A stretch of DNA of 64,000 nucleotides, from positions 186,001 to 250,000 of the forward strand of contig JAKSZP010007884.1 of the NCBI GenBank assembly GCA_022478985.1. The letters are read 5' to 3'. This stretch comes from Massospora cicadina (Eukaryota; Entomophthoromycota; Entomophthoromycetes; Entomophthorales; Entomophthoraceae). Positions 1-10,638 of this stretch are shown piece by piece (positions within the stretch are counted from its first letter, which is position 1; every line of letters begins with the position of its first letter). The position numbers and the translations under genes are program-made. Under the pieces are notes generated by a model. The model searched no databases. It was not told where the DNA came from and worked only from the letters and a program-made list of their open reading frames with translations.

Positions 1-135
1 ATATTCTGGCGGACCCTATTACAACACTCCCAAGTTGAAATTTTATCTTGTTTCTGGTCTTCACATTTCAGGTTCCCACAGTTTGTGTAGTCCTTATCCA
101 GATAGGCTTTATCAAAATAAAAACTATCATTTTAA

Positions 136-495
136 TTAATATTTATTCTGTTTTCAATTAAACGGCTGATCAGTTTGAAATCTGGGTTGTCCAACAACAC
201 ATCTGAAATTGCACAGACATTAATCCATTACCAACAGTGTATCATAAGCCATGAACTCCTGACCTTAATAGAAGAGGGGCCATTTTACGGGATTGTTTTA
301 GGCCTGCAAATCTCACCACACCTCTATATGATTGCTTTCACTAGTGGGGACGCCTGTAAGAGCATAAAGCTATTAAGTGCATACTCCATGGGTCCATACA
401 GTTGGCTCAAGGCTGGTAGAGTATTTGCTGCTGCATTAAGCCTCAGCCCAGATGGGCTATTTTCCAAGTCGCCACCAGGCCCTTATGGAAGGTGA
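136..495 (+). CDS. Unrecognised open frame, possible exon or gene remnant
   Basis: The frame is open from about 136 to a TGA ending at 495. No convincing start is visible: the first in-frame ATG is at 328, and the frame runs upstream without one. The C-terminal half is rich in Gly, Ser, Pro and Lys (for example WLKAGRVFAAALSLSPDG) and is more GC-rich than its surroundings, which is why I list it. A CAG just before 174 could be a 3' splice acceptor, so this may be a last exon. I do not recognise the family, and no neighbouring gene supports a role. It could be a fragment of a host gene or of an old mobile element. Confidence 0.25.
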   Translation, partial: LIFILFSIKRLISLKSGLSNNTSEIAQTLIHYQQCIISHELLTLIEEGPFYGIVLGLQISPHLYMIAFTSGDACKSIKLLSAYSMGPYSWLKAGRVFAAALSLSPDGLFSKSPPGPYGR

Positions 496-1130
496 TATTT
501 AACTAATCCAAATTTTGATGTCTGGCAACTCAATATTACCTTTTCCGCCATTTGATTAGGGCAGATCTCTTCTAACACAGGGTAACTTATATTAAGATGA
601 CGCTTAAGGTCTTTGGAACCTTGTTTGTTACAATAATCATAGGGTAAATTTTTCAATATATGACTTTTACTTATAGATCAATGATTGCGTAAAATGAATC
701 TAATTTTTAAATAGTATAAAACAGCACCAATGGAAAAGGCTGATTCCATATAATGAATATAGTAAAAAATGAAATATAATTCAAGCACATACAGTAGAAC
801 AAAACTAATAATTAAATATAAAGATTTATAAACATCAGTGGAAAATACTAAAGGAATATAGAAATATCTTAATACAACAAAATTTCCAGACCCACAAAAA
901 AGAAACTTCAGAATTGGCATGCAAATATGATCTGGCCTTTTAGAGATATACTTGATATGCAGTAATTAAAGTCTAAAAAGGTTATTAAATAGATAAAATA
1001 TGCGCTGTTTATTAAATATATGTGAGATTACAAATTCATATGGAAGCGCTTTAAATTAGTTAATAAATAAAAAACCAGAAAAACTTCCATCCAGTTACTT
1101 TAGATTTGTAAAAGGGGTCTAAAGAATCAA
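496..1130. other. AT-rich intergenic stretch, nothing recognised
   Basis: AT-rich DNA without coding signal, tRNA or clear repeat structure. A short minus-strand open frame at 678-920 is hydrophobic low-complexity sequence and is not supported as a gene. Confidence 0.5.
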
Positions 1131-2690
1131 GTCACACAATTTACAGAAAAAGGATAAACAAACTACCAGTGAGACAGAAATAGTATCCTTCCTTATGAAT
1201 AAATTCTACTCTAAACTATATAAATCAGACCCAATAGAAAAAAAGGTGAAGAAAGGTACATTCTTATGCTGTTCTGGACCATGATAATTTTATGGATTTT
1301 TTTTGAGATAATCACAGAGTATGAGCTTGAGACCTATCAATATTTTCCACCAATAAATCCCTTGGACCAAACGGCGCACCCACAAAGACTATAAGGCAAA
1401 CTTTGAAGCAACAAAGAGACAAATTCCATCCTTTTTTATACTAGCCTAATGGGGGGTAAAGAAATACCAAAGAGCAAAAAATCCTGCATCATAGCCTTGC
1501 AAAAAAGGTCACAATCTAACTTGCACATTCTTAGGTAAATTTTATAATCTAAATAAACATAAATTAGTTAAATTATGGAAAGTGGCTTATTGAAAAGTAA
1601 AGCATATGTGCACTTAAGACAGCATGTTATAATCCCTGAGAAAATTTGGATAAAATACACCAAGTTATAACATATCACATTAAAAATACAAAGTTTAAAC
1701 ACTTTTTTGTTCAATTAAAGGCCTATGAACATATTGACTGGGACTACCTCACAAAAGCAAAAAACTGCATCCACAACTCATTTTAATTTATCTAGCCATC
1801 AACGTAAAGGAATATTCTCAGCAATTAGAATAGCCATTACGTCACCACCAGTTTCAATGAATTGAGATTTCATCCAGGTTATCCCTCAACCCATAATGCA
1901 CAGCTTCTCAATTGACCCAATAATTTATTTACAGTATAGTAACTACTAGAGGGTATGAAGTTTAATAAAAACCTCCAAAAAATACAGATTTTTTTAGATA
2001 ATTTTATAGTTAACATATGATCCATTGATGATGCACAGAAGTAGAGAAAATTTTTTAGTATTTAAAAGCATCACATGCAAAGCTTATTATGGATAAGTCA
2101 CACGACATGGAATTGAGTTATGAAAAATATATAGAGATTTCATTAGATACAAAATCAAGGTCAGCATTAAAAAGAGTGCAAAAAAGTAATCATGATAGAT
2201 TTGGATTCTTTTTAAAATGACACTCACAAGCTTTATCATAAATATAATATCATTTTCATTAGCATAGATATATCAGTACAATAAGTTAGACTATTAGATT
2301 CTGTATAAAATTTCCATTGACCAAAACACAAAGGTTTGTAAAGATATAACACATAAACTTGGATTGAGTGATTTTAGAGGACAAGAAAAAGAGCTCTAAA
2401 TTTCTCAAGATCTCCCTTTAAAGCCCTTATATGATCTTTCCAAAACTTTAAACAAGAAATGGGTAGTAGCCTGCACTGCTGGAATAATTTGGAGAAAATC
2501 CATGGAGTAGAAGGTAAGTTATAATAGGATAGAGTGCTCATATACCCTACTATGATTAAAATATTGAGATACATGATCCACAAAATGGCTAAATTCAGCA
2601 AACCAAGCTTGTACTTATTGGGAAAAATATAGATCAATTTTGATTTCAGGACACAGACCAGCAACCCCCCTTTGAACAAAAATTAACTTA
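1131..2690 (+). pseudogene. Decayed LINE ORF2 remnant (reverse transcriptase region)
   Basis: Reading across frames gives the ordered landmarks of a non-LTR retrotransposon RT. The linker FYSKLYKSDPIE is at 1204-1239, close in style to YYSKLYQAEPIQ of the better-preserved LINE at 5.4-10.7 kb. The RT entry motif reads LGPNGAPTKTI near 1361 (usual PGPDG). Motif A reads AYEHIDWDYL near 1720 and motif C reads SIDDA at 2021-2035. The thumb-like segment VLIYPTMIKILRYMIH is near 2530-2585. Stops and frameshifts are frequent, so it is long dead. It encoded the enzyme for target-primed reverse transcription. No 3' tail, target duplication or endonuclease domain was found, so the copy is probably 5'-truncated. 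Confidence 0.6.
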
Positions 2691-3213
2691 AAATTTCTTA
2701 TGGGCTTCACCAATTTTTAGGGTATTAAACTGCAAAACAAAATTATTATATATAAAATAATTATTTTTGTTGGTTTTGTCCTATTATAATTGTAGAAGAT
2801 GTCAGTTTCAATAGATGGGTTGCACTCTGTTGTATGGTATTAGAAGTCCCTAAATTTCAGTTTAAGTTCACCAGCTTGACCAAATTACAGTGTCCGCACC
2901 TCACCATGCTGGTGATAATTTTGACAAGACTTTTTAAAATTCTTAACCTTTAACATAAACTTTCTATACCATTTAGTATCCTTTCACACTTTTTTACTTT
3001 TTATATACATATTAGAAAGCCCATTTATGACTATCTGTGATATCGCATAATTTTAACCTCAAACGCCTTTGTATCTAAGCTCAAAACTATAGGAGTCTAC
3101 TTACCATAATTACCAAAAGATCATATCCTACATATCTTTAAAAGTTCTAAAGCTTTTGTAATCCTTGACTTGATGGCTAGCTAGTGATAGAACTATGCCA
3201 CACATCTACAAGA
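2691..3213. other. AT-rich intergenic stretch
   Basis: No coding signal recognised. It separates the LINE remnant from the putative LTR of element E. Confidence 0.4.
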
Positions 3214-3587
3214 TGTTGAGAGTATTTTACAACTTGGAAGGGTCACCACCTTCTACTGAGTGACCTCTCCACTCTCACATAGGCTAGTTGAGTGTGCTAA
3301 ATGACAACTGCCAATCAAGGAGTCCAAATGTCGATCAGCTCCTGCCTACGCTTCCTCCCCTACTGATACACCAGTTGAATGTATTCAATTAAAACCGCAC
3401 CAGACCTATGCCCATTGGAGGTAAGGACTGAAACCTCCATCATAAGTGGAGTTAGATTTCTTTCTGACTTTGGTACGCTGCGCTCCAATGATATCCTCAC
3501 TTATACCATTAAAAACAGACAAATTAGTAAGTTTCATAACTTTGCTATAAATAATTCTTTTATCTTTAGTCACCTCCCTTGAAATCA
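3214..3587 (+). repeat. Putative 5' LTR of Ty3-like element E
   Basis: The stretch starts TGTTGAG and ends near TCA, and it lies just upstream of an 18-nt primer-binding-site candidate and a Gag-like open frame. The left boundary is a guess from the TG start, because no second LTR copy was found in the window to define it. A comparison with other copies in the genome would settle the edges. Confidence 0.3.
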
Positions 3588-3590
3588 CTC

Positions 3591-3608
3591 TGGCGGAGAA
3601 AACTGGGG
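3591..3608 (+). other. Candidate primer-binding site of element E
   Basis: TGGCGGAGAAAACTGGGG fits tRNA geometry over 18 nt: TGG pairs with CCA, C with a G discriminator, seven bases with an acceptor strand, five with a T stem ending in C61, and two with the T loop. It differs from the site used by elements A-D, so E would use another tRNA, perhaps one with a G discriminator. Confidence 0.4.
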
Positions 3609-3624
3609 GCATACCCACCAAGAC

Positions 3625-3762
3625 ATGGAACCCAGACTGGAGAAGTTGTCCACCATACTCCCAAATGACCCTAAGATCAAGTGTCATATTCAGGAAAGAT
3701 TAGACGCCCTGGAAGCATACCATTACAAGATTTTGTCTAAGCTGAGCATACTACAAGTCTAA
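3625..3762 (+). pseudogene. N-terminal Gag-like fragment of element E
   Basis: An ATG 16 nt after the primer-binding site opens a 45-codon frame that begins MEPRLEKLSTILPNDPKIK and continues as a charged, probably helical segment rich in Leu, Lys and Glu. Its position just behind the LTR and primer site is that of a Gag start. It ends at a TAA, and I did not trace the rest of Gag with confidence. There are no diagnostic motifs, so the call rests on position. Confidence 0.35.
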
Positions 3763-4034
3763 ATGTTCACTTGAGGGTGTCATAAAGTGTTGAACCCTAA
3801 CCCAGCCTCAGGCCGCGTGGTAGCCTATCCATCCACATTTAGAAGCTTCAAACACTTTAATGGACTAAGAGTGAAAGAACAGCACTCCTTTCTGTATATA
3901 CCCTCCAACACTAATCAGTGAGGTAACTCATATTGAAAGTCTTGCCACTCTCGCATCCATTTGCAGTAGATCAATAACTGGCTACTTATTGTTCTTGGCC
4001 ACATTTTTTACCACATGAGGAAGATGGGAAGCCA

Positions 4035-5170
4035 CTGTACTGATTGACACTGACGCATCTCAAAATTATATATGTTTATAGTTCACAAATTTGTTGGAAC
4101 TGATCATGCTTTCAGGGGTTTTGTGAAAGGGGAAGCGTCTATGAAAATCTCCTCCTATGAAGTATAGTCCCATATATCTTTCTGTGGAAGTAACATGATC
4201 TTCATGAATGATTTTTTTCTATCAACCAACTATTATACACTGTCATTCTATGGGTTAATTGTTGATGAAAGCTTGACCTGTGGACCCAGCTTGATTAATG
4301 ATCGTGTTTGCCAATGTTGAAAATGTCACATAAATGCATTCCCTATGATTACTGAACCACCCAGAGACAAATTGTTAGGACTGCGAACAACCCTAACTCC
4401 TAGTTTGGTCATTTGCAAACCAACATTACCCACACTCTTCCTATGGTTCTTCCTGAATGTATCAAAGGTTACAATGACCTATAAACGCCACAAAACCACC
4501 TAACCTTCCAGATCATACCCACTTACAAATTGAAATTTAAATTCAAGTAGACCTCTTTAAGATACAATCTCTCATATATCTCCTTTCTTTATAGGAGGAG
4601 GCTGCCCTAAACGTTTTGGTGACTGATAAGCTCAACAAGTGAAAGGCTTTAAGAAATTATGTCCATTATGATCCCCTCTTTATTTTGGAAAGGCTTATGA
4701 GTATTTTTTGCCCTTGTTGAAATATGGCAACCTTAAAAACGTGATAGTACCAGAATATCACCCCAAATCCTCTGGAACAACACACTTAGAATTATTTTGA
4801 AAAGTCCAAGGTCTTCAGCAAGATGGATTGTTCAAACGCCTTCAACTAGATTCTCATTAAAATGGTAAGGAATGGCTGTCAGAATTCTACACCAGAAAAG
4901 GCATTTGGCAATTCCACTTAATCCCTTTTGAGCTCAAGACTGACCCTGCCTGCTTTCAAGCTTTAGTAATTCTGTGCTTGGGTCCTCATGGGATTGTATG
5001 CCATTTTATATAATGATGATATCTTAGTTTTCTATTCAGATAGCGAGGTTTATGCTCAGCATCTTATCAGCAGTTATAGAACGCTTCTCTCAAGCAAGCC
5101 TCACAATTAAAAAACAAATGTGAGTTCATCTAGTGTTGGTCTTTTTTTGATGTCCACATCATTAAGCGCC
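4035..5170 (+). pseudogene. Decayed Ty3/gypsy protease and reverse transcriptase, element E
   Basis: At 4038-4077 the frame reads VLIDTDASQNYI, an aspartic-protease active site with the usual DTG changed to DTD. RT sequence follows: IWQFHLIPFELKTDPACFQ near 4900-4960, then motif C YNDDILVFY from 5008 with both catalytic aspartates present. A segment near 5145 resembles the conserved thumb motif (phased FDVHIIKRHG). Many stops and frameshifts interrupt it. The product would be a Pol polyprotein for LTR-retrotransposon replication. The matching RNase H is probably the piece at 11.5-12.4 kb, displaced by later insertions including the LINE. Confidence 0.65.
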
Positions 5171-5361
5171 ACTAGAATATAATAATAATCTATTTATCTT
5201 CTGGAGGCCAATTTATACCAAGAAAACTATAGCAGATGTTGGAGTTATCATCAATTAAAAATATTTTTTAATTAATTATCTATAAGATAATAACTACCTT
5301 GCCAGATTTTATCCCAACTGATATTTAACGTTCCGTTGGGATGATCCTTGACAATCTATTC

Positions 5362-5374
5362 AAGAATTTTAATT
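5362..5374. repeat. Target-site duplication of the LINE, left copy
   Basis: AAGAATTTTAATT, identical to 10654-10666 at the other end of the element. A perfect 13-bp duplication is typical of target-primed reverse transcription and fixes the element ends. Confidence 0.8.
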
Positions 5375-5382
5375 CTTTTAAA

Positions 5383-5388
5383 TTTATT
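5383..5388 (-). terminator. Polyadenylation signal of the LINE
   Basis: AATAAA on the minus strand, within about 10 nt of the 3' end defined by the target-site duplication. The tail after it is short and A-rich rather than a long poly(A). Confidence 0.55.
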
Positions 5389-5508
5389 GCGGGGAAGGCT
5401 GACCATGGGACGGACACTTCCAAATATGACTCAGGAAAGACAAACTTAGTACCAGGGGAGGCACCCCAGAGAAGCGATGCTATCTCTTGTTGCCAGCGGG
5501 AACGCCAC

Positions 5509-6159
5509 TTATGGGGAGGGGGAGGGGACGTGTGAAGGGGCCGTAGCCACTATTGAGCACGTGTGGAGGAAGGGGTCTGATTTGATGAACCAGACTGGGA
5601 ACCAGGAGGAGACCAGCTGTCGGCGACATGGTGGGAGGTATCCAAACATCCATGCTTGGAAGTGGTCCACCAAATGAGACCGGAATCTGTGGACAGTTTC
5701 TGGGAGGGTGGGGGTGGAGCCTGCGATGGCATCTAAGACGATCGTGTTGATGGTCCACATGGCGATTGCAACCACCAGAGCATGGAGGGAGGGTGGAAGG
5801 GAGGAGGCCATTAATAGAGGAAACATATCACTTGATAGACTGAAGGGATGCGTTTGATCCTGGCCCAGCAGACGTTGAACTTCACGCCATATCACTTTAG
5901 AGGTGGGGCACTTCTCCAGGCGGTGGAACAGCCCTCCATACTGGCCACACATGACACAGGATGAGTGTAAAGTGTTAGAGCGCTCAGCTGTACGATACAC
6001 CCGCCTCAGGCAGCGCCACACATGGGAGCGGACTTGAGGCTGCAACAGAGGATGGTGTGTGTATTTCCAGATAGTTTTTTGGGTCTCAGTGGAATAAGGG
6101 ATGTCCATCATGTCCAGGTAGTCCACCCTGGATAGGACATGGGGCCGAATGGGGATCAC
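5509..6159 (-). pseudogene. LINE ORF2 C-terminal part with CCHC-like zinc motif
   Basis: A 216-codon open stretch. After a basic segment (HVWRCLRRVYRT) comes CVMCGQYGGLFHRLEKC, a C-X2-C-X7-H-X4-C pattern like the zinc-binding region behind the RT of L1-type and many fungal LINE proteins. A Trp-rich helical tail follows. In this class the region assists RNA or target binding during target-primed reverse transcription. It is separated from the RT part by frameshifts between about 6510 and 6160. It ends at a stop near 5509, about 130 nt before the element end, so this is the natural C-terminus. Confidence 0.7.
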
Positions 6160-6344
6160 GCCATTATGGATGGGTAGCCCCTGTACCTCTTGTGTGAACT
6201 GAGGAGAGGGGCGGCCTCTTCAGGTTGAATGTCTGCTAATATGAATTCTCCACTCTGCACTTCGCATGGAGAGTAGGATTCGTTTGTAGTGGGTTTTAGT
6301 CCCGTGAGGACCTGTGGCCGATGTGTGTGATGCGAGGTATTTCA

Positions 6345-7780
6345 TCAGGGAGTGGGGGTTTGATGGATTGTTGAGGCCCAAGGCTCAGGAGAAGTTAGAG
6401 CGGGCTGCGCGGGACCAGTGTTAGGATGGGAGTGTAGGAGTGGTGATGGTCGCGATCCAGGTGCCCAGGATCTTGGCAGCATGGGCTTTGAAGTCAAGCA
6501 GGCCATGCCACCTTGATGATGAGGGCCAAACATGACCTCTAGCCATACTGGTGGAGGGCGGCCTGACCAAAGCCATCCTTGCAGCAAGGCATACAGGGAT
6601 TTTAAGAAGCTTGGGGAGAAGGGAAAGGCGTGGGCTCCGAACCAGACTTTGGATAGGAGCATAGAGTTGGCCAGAACAACCCTGCCAGTGAGGGTAGTAG
6701 GGTGGGCTCTGAGGGAGGCGATTCGCTTCATCACATTGTCCAGTATATGGCACTCCATTACTGCTGACGCGTATCCGCCTGCCTCCATCCACATGCCCAG
6801 ATGGCGCACCAGTCCTATGGTAGGACGTGGCACAAAGGGGAGTACCAGTGGGGTGGTGTGTGTTGAGTTAGTAAGGCGTGGGCGTGGGCGAGCAGATGGG
6901 CCGGGTTGGGAACTAATTGCTGGGGCCCAGAAGTTCTGAAACTGACCAAGGAGGATGATTTCGGTTTTGGAGGCGTTCAGTGTCATGTTGCTTACCCGGG
7001 AATATTCCTGGATGAGGGCTTCAAGCGCGCGTGCATCTTTATTATTAGACACCCCCACCACGCAGTCATCTGCAAATGCCATTATCTTGACTGGGGTTTG
7101 GCCTGGCACTTGGACCCCAGTGAGTTGGGCATTCACATTTCGCAGTAGTGGGTCAAGGCTGAAGTTGTATAAGAGTGGGCTGAGGGGGTCCCCTTGTCGC
7201 AAGCCCCTTTGAGGGCGGACTACTTCCGTTAGGAAGCCTGGGCCATGCACTGCCATTGTTGCAGATTCCAAGAGCAGCATCACCCAGTTGATGAAGCGGG
7301 GGGTAGGCGGAATTGATGGAGGCAGGCCCTTAGGTATTCCCAGTTTACTCTATCATAGGCCTTTTGTTGGTCCAAGAATACCAGTGCTCCTGAGGCTGTG
7401 GACTGACATGCATTAGCCACAGAGTGCACGTTATCCCAAATCGACCTTCTGGGGATGAAACCAAATTGTTCTGGGGAGTTGGTGGCAGATGCTACAGTCC
7501 CTAAACGGTTACCCATGATTTTTGTTAAAATTTTGGTGTCTGTGTTTGTTAGAGAAATGGGGCACCAGTTGGCTAAGTTAAGCTTATCCCCTTTCTTGTA
7601 GAGTGTGACAGTAAAGGCCTCATGTCCTCCTGATAGGAGGCGCGTTTCCAACAGGCTTTGGTTAAGTGAGGCGAGCAGCAATGGGGATATATATTTAAAT
7701 TTTTTTTTGTAGAACTCATATGGAATGCCATCTGGGCCTGGGCATTTTTGGTTTGGCGCACCGCGAATGGCTGTCTATAA
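6345..7780 (-). pseudogene. LINE ORF2 reverse transcriptase domain, frameshifted
   Basis: The RT reads through KCPGPDGIPYEFYK (entry motif, about 7730), LYKKGDKLNLANW then PISLTNTDTKIL, FGFIPRRSIWDNV, motif A FLDQQKAYDRVNWEYL, motif B QRGLRQGDPLSPLLY and motif C IMAFADDCVVG, with the FADD catalytic pair present. Breaks: a TAG near 7777, a one-base frameshift inside a run of six G (plus strand 7298-7303), and a second shift near 6510, after which the conserved segment LLDFKAHAAKILGTW continues in another frame. The catalytic residues are intact and the lesions few. The enzyme copies the element RNA at a nicked target. Confidence 0.85.
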
Positions 7781-7840
7781 TTTGTTCGGAGTAATTAAAT
7801 TCATTATTTCTGGGTATCAGAAAATGGTGCAGATATGAGC

Positions 7841-9136
7841 TCAGTCGAGAAATTCTGCCACTTTGGCTGGCTGAATTGGTTCAGCTTGGTATAACTTGGA
7901 GTAATATTTTTGCATTTCAATTGCCACTTCAACCGGTGTGTCCACAATGGAATTGTCCGATCTTTGCACCTGTGTGCAGGCCACGCTCTGGCATGGTGCA
8001 AAAATTTTTTTAAAAAAATATGCGGTGCACTTGTCACTTTTAGTGATGCGTGTGGCCCTGTATTGGACACAAACCCAATGTTTGTGTTGCCTTTCAAGTG
8101 CGTTGAGGTGGGCGGCTGCCTCCGCCCACTTCTGGCCCCATGCAGGGCTGTATCCTGTAGCTGGAATGTTGGACTCCAAGTGGGCCAATTCTGCCAGAGC
8201 GTGCGAGATAACCGCTGATGTGGCTTGTGAGCGTCTGGAGGAGAGGTGGCGATAGTGGTGGATGGTGTCCTCTTTGAAAGTTGCCCATGTGGAAATGGGG
8301 TCCGCGCAAAACAGTGCAACAAACAATTTTGCCAAAGTTGCCTCTTCCACCCATGTGGAAAATCCTGGTGACGCGAGCTTGGGGGGGCAGATTTTGCACC
8401 AATGTGGGGCCTTAGCAACTGTGACCGGTAGGTGGTAGGTTATTGAGACCAGTTGGTGGTTGGAGAATTCCATTTTCGTTGTTTTGAAGTGGGAGATGTG
8501 GGGTTGGACTTTTGCCGGTGTTAGAATAAGATCGATGCAGGTCATGGACCTTAATTTGTCATTGTGGATGTGAGGACATATCATGTTTTTGAGCAGCGGG
8601 GCATGTCGCAGCAGCGCATCCATTAACCCAAGGGTAGCCTTTAGAACATGTAGTTCTACGTGACCCTGTGAGGCATGGGGTGAGGGGTGCCACCAGTCCA
8701 TTGATGAGGTTAGCCAACAGTTCATGTCGCTGACTAGGAAAGAATCAGGGGATAGTGGGAGGGATTTGACCAATGAGAAAAATTCCTGACACTCGTGTGC
8801 ACTGTTTGGGGCATAGATGTTGACAATTGCGTGCACTATGTCAGCCCACGAGAAGGTGACGATGAGCACTTGGCTATTTAGGAATGTTTCTGAGGATATG
8901 AATTTGAAAAAATTATTTTTCCAAATTAGCACCCCACAGTGCTTCGACCAAAAGGATAGGGATGGGAGGAGCATTGTTTTCCAAGCTTCCTCAGAACCTT
9001 GTGGACAGTGGGACTCCTGGATGACCAGGATATCCACGGGTAAATTGTGTTGTAAAAAACTCAGTTTCCTAGCCTGGGATGGGGAGGCCTTGAGTCTGGC
9101 GATATTCAACATCCCTAGAGAGAAGGTTTCCCCCAT
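7841..9136 (-). CDS. LINE ORF2 N-terminal endonuclease domain
   Basis: An open frame of 431 codons starts at ATG 9136 (MGETFSLGMLNIARLK), six bases after the ORF1 stop, which suggests termination-reinitiation. Landmarks of the endonuclease/exonuclease/phosphatase family, in order: MLNIARL, VIQESHC with the catalytic Glu, VNIYAPN, VSDMNCW (usual GDxN), IDLILTP, and FSNHQLVS where the family has SDH. The last Asp-to-Asn change hits a catalytic position and probably inactivates nicking. After about residue 250 comes the linker to the RT, ending with YYSKLYQAEPIQ. A TGA at 7841 cuts it off from the RT. Its role is nicking genomic DNA to prime reverse transcription. Confidence 0.8.
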   Translation of the reverse strand: MGETFSLGMLNIARLKASPSQARKLSFLQHNLPVDILVIQESHCPQGSEEAWKTMLLPSLSFWSKHCGVLIWKNNFFKFISSETFLNSQVLIVTFSWADIVHAIVNIYAPNSAHECQEFFSLVKSLPLSPDSFLVSDMNCWLTSSMDWWHPSPHASQGHVELHVLKATLGLMDALLRHAPLLKNMICPHIHNDKLRSMTCIDLILTPAKVQPHISHFKTTKMEFSNHQLVSITYHLPVTVAKAPHWCKICPPKLASPGFSTWVEEATLAKLFVALFCADPISTWATFKEDTIHHYRHLSSRRSQATSAVISHALAELAHLESNIPATGYSPAWGQKWAEAAAHLNALERQHKHWVCVQYRATRITKSDKCTAYFFKKIFAPCQSVACTQVQRSDNSIVDTPVEVAIEMQKYYSKLYQAEPIQPAKVAEFLD

Positions 9137-9142
9137 CGCACC

Positions 9143-10399
9143 TTAGGTGCAAGGGGGTGGGCCCCCAGGCCCACCAGCCTCTTCTTGGTCCCCATGGGCT
9201 TTCACAGCAGCGCGGGTGTTAGCAGCAACGCTATCAGAGTTTTTGTTGATTTTTGTGGAAAGAGTCGCGTTGGCTTTGGCCTTCACTTTTTGTTTTCCTG
9301 ACGTCGGACGAATTTTTTGTGGTGTGGATGAGTTTGGTGCACTGTCGAGCAGGTCAAAAATTTTTTTTTCAGTTGGTATAGGTCCCAAGTCAGTTTTGAC
9401 CAGAGCTTGGGTGCAACGATTGGGTGAGATCAAATCTCCCATTGGATCCTCAAATTGAGTGGCCCGCTCAGCATGGGCTTCCCAATTTGATTGGATGATG
9501 GATTCCCAAGTTGCTTCCACCATGAAGGTCTCCATGTCCTCCTGGCATTGTGAGTGTGGGATAGCGGTTGTGGCCTTGGCCGCTTCCTTGGCTGCAGCCC
9601 TATGGGCCTGCTTGGCCTTCTTCCACTCCTGCGGGGAGATAGGCTTTACCAATAGGTAGCAGCCTTGTGCTCCCCACGGGAAAGCCTCTTTGGTGCTTGC
9701 AGTTGGTTCATAGTGCACCTCTCCGCTGGCCATGGCCGCTGAGGGGTGCTCTTGGAATGTGACGCCCTCCTTGATGGGGCATGCATGCACCTTATGGCTG
9801 AACGTGTCACAGTGGGTGCAAATGGGGGGCGCGCTGTCCACAGTCACCCATAATGGGTGGGTGGTATGCCCTGCGATATCAATAAAAGTGTTGTGTGGGA
9901 TCTGGGTTAGGTCCTTCACGATCTCCTCAGTTGGGGTCAGAACTGCGATGGCTTTGCCAGTGCACAGGTGTGGCATCAGCGTGAAGCATTGCATTTTGAA
10001 AGATTGTATTTCGCCATATATGGCGAGACCATCTTTCAGGTGTTGTTCCAACATGTCCCGTTTTACCGTAGTAGGCAAAAAGTCAAACGTGAGGAAAATT
10101 TGGTTTGATTTTGTCCATCTGGTGCGTTTGGTTTCAATGACCTGTTGCCCTTCGGGGAGGTTGACCACTATGTGCACCGCTGCAGCCTCGTCTGCTGCTT
10201 TTTTGCTTTTAAAACCTAGGTCCAGCCAACTGCACAACATGGAGTGAGGTGCAACGTACACCGCAGTCAGGAAAACTTTGTGTACATCTTCACGAAACTT
10301 TTCCCATAAGGCCATTTTTTGGATGTCCAGATACACACAGACTCCAAATTCCACCGACAAAAGTGGCTGGGAGTGTGGCGTGTTGATGTACTGGTTGCA
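9143..10399 (-). CDS. LINE ORF1 protein with CCHC zinc knuckle
   Basis: The frame is open from 10399 to the TAA at 9143. The most plausible ATG is at 10315 (MALWEKFREDVHKVF), although the open frame begins upstream, so a lost start is possible. After an alpha/beta region with an RRM-like feel (FLTFDFLPTTVKRDM) comes a knuckle, CTHCDTFSHKVHAC (C-X2-C-X4-H-X4-C), then an Ala/Lys-rich and acidic tail. ORF1 proteins of this kind bind element RNA and form the RNP. The stop lies six bases before the ORF2 ATG. No internal stop is seen. The RRM reading is only an impression; the knuckle is clear. Confidence 0.75.
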   Translation of the reverse strand, partial: CNQYINTPHSQPLLSVEFGVCVYLDIQKMALWEKFREDVHKVFLTAVYVAPHSMLCSWLDLGFKSKKAADEAAAVHIVVNLPEGQQVIETKRTRWTKSNQIFLTFDFLPTTVKRDMLEQHLKDGLAIYGEIQSFKMQCFTLMPHLCTGKAIAVLTPTEEIVKDLTQIPHNTFIDIAGHTTHPLWVTVDSAPPICTHCDTFSHKVHACPIKEGVTFQEHPSAAMASGEVHYEPTASTKEAFPWGAQGCYLLVKPISPQEWKKAKQAHRAAAKEAAKATTAIPHSQCQEDMETFMVEATWESIIQSNWEAHAERATQFEDPMGDLISPNRCTQALVKTDLGPIPTEKKIFDLLDSAPNSSTPQKIRPTSGKQKVKAKANATLSTKINKNSDSVAANTRAAVKAHGDQEEAGGPGGPPPCT

Positions 10400-10568
10400 T
10401 CATGCTTGCCACATGAGTATCTCTGGGGAAATTGTGACCGCCAGTTTTTTAAGATTTTTTTCTATTCCGCCAGATTCTCTGGGGCGTTTCCAAAAGTTGG
10501 AGGCCGCGGGCCTTCCACCTGCTCCTCTTACCTTGCTTGCCCAACTGCTCCCTGACATGGGCGCAGAC

Positions 10569-10638
10569 TAATCTCCTCTGTGAGATTATCAAACTAGATT
10601 CAGTCTTGAATTGAATAGGTTGCAATAGTGATTGCAAC
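10569..10638 (-). promoter_or_regulatory. Two hairpins in the LINE 5' UTR
   Basis: Two perfect inverted repeats lie close to the 5' end. TAATCTC (10569-10575) pairs with GAGATTA (10582-10588) around a 6-nt loop. GTTGCAAT (10619-10626) pairs with ATTGCAAC (10631-10638) around AGTG. Position suggests RNA structures in the 5' leader, but no function can be assigned from one copy. Confidence 0.4.

Noticed and set aside
7841..8418. Minus-strand frame 7804-8418 rich in His, Pro and Thr
   Set aside because: It overlaps the ORF2 endonuclease-linker region in another frame and has low-complexity composition without motifs.
9147..10571. Plus-strand open frames across LINE ORF1
   Set aside because: They are antisense shadows of the real minus-strand ORF1, which has a CCHC knuckle; the plus frames have no motifs.
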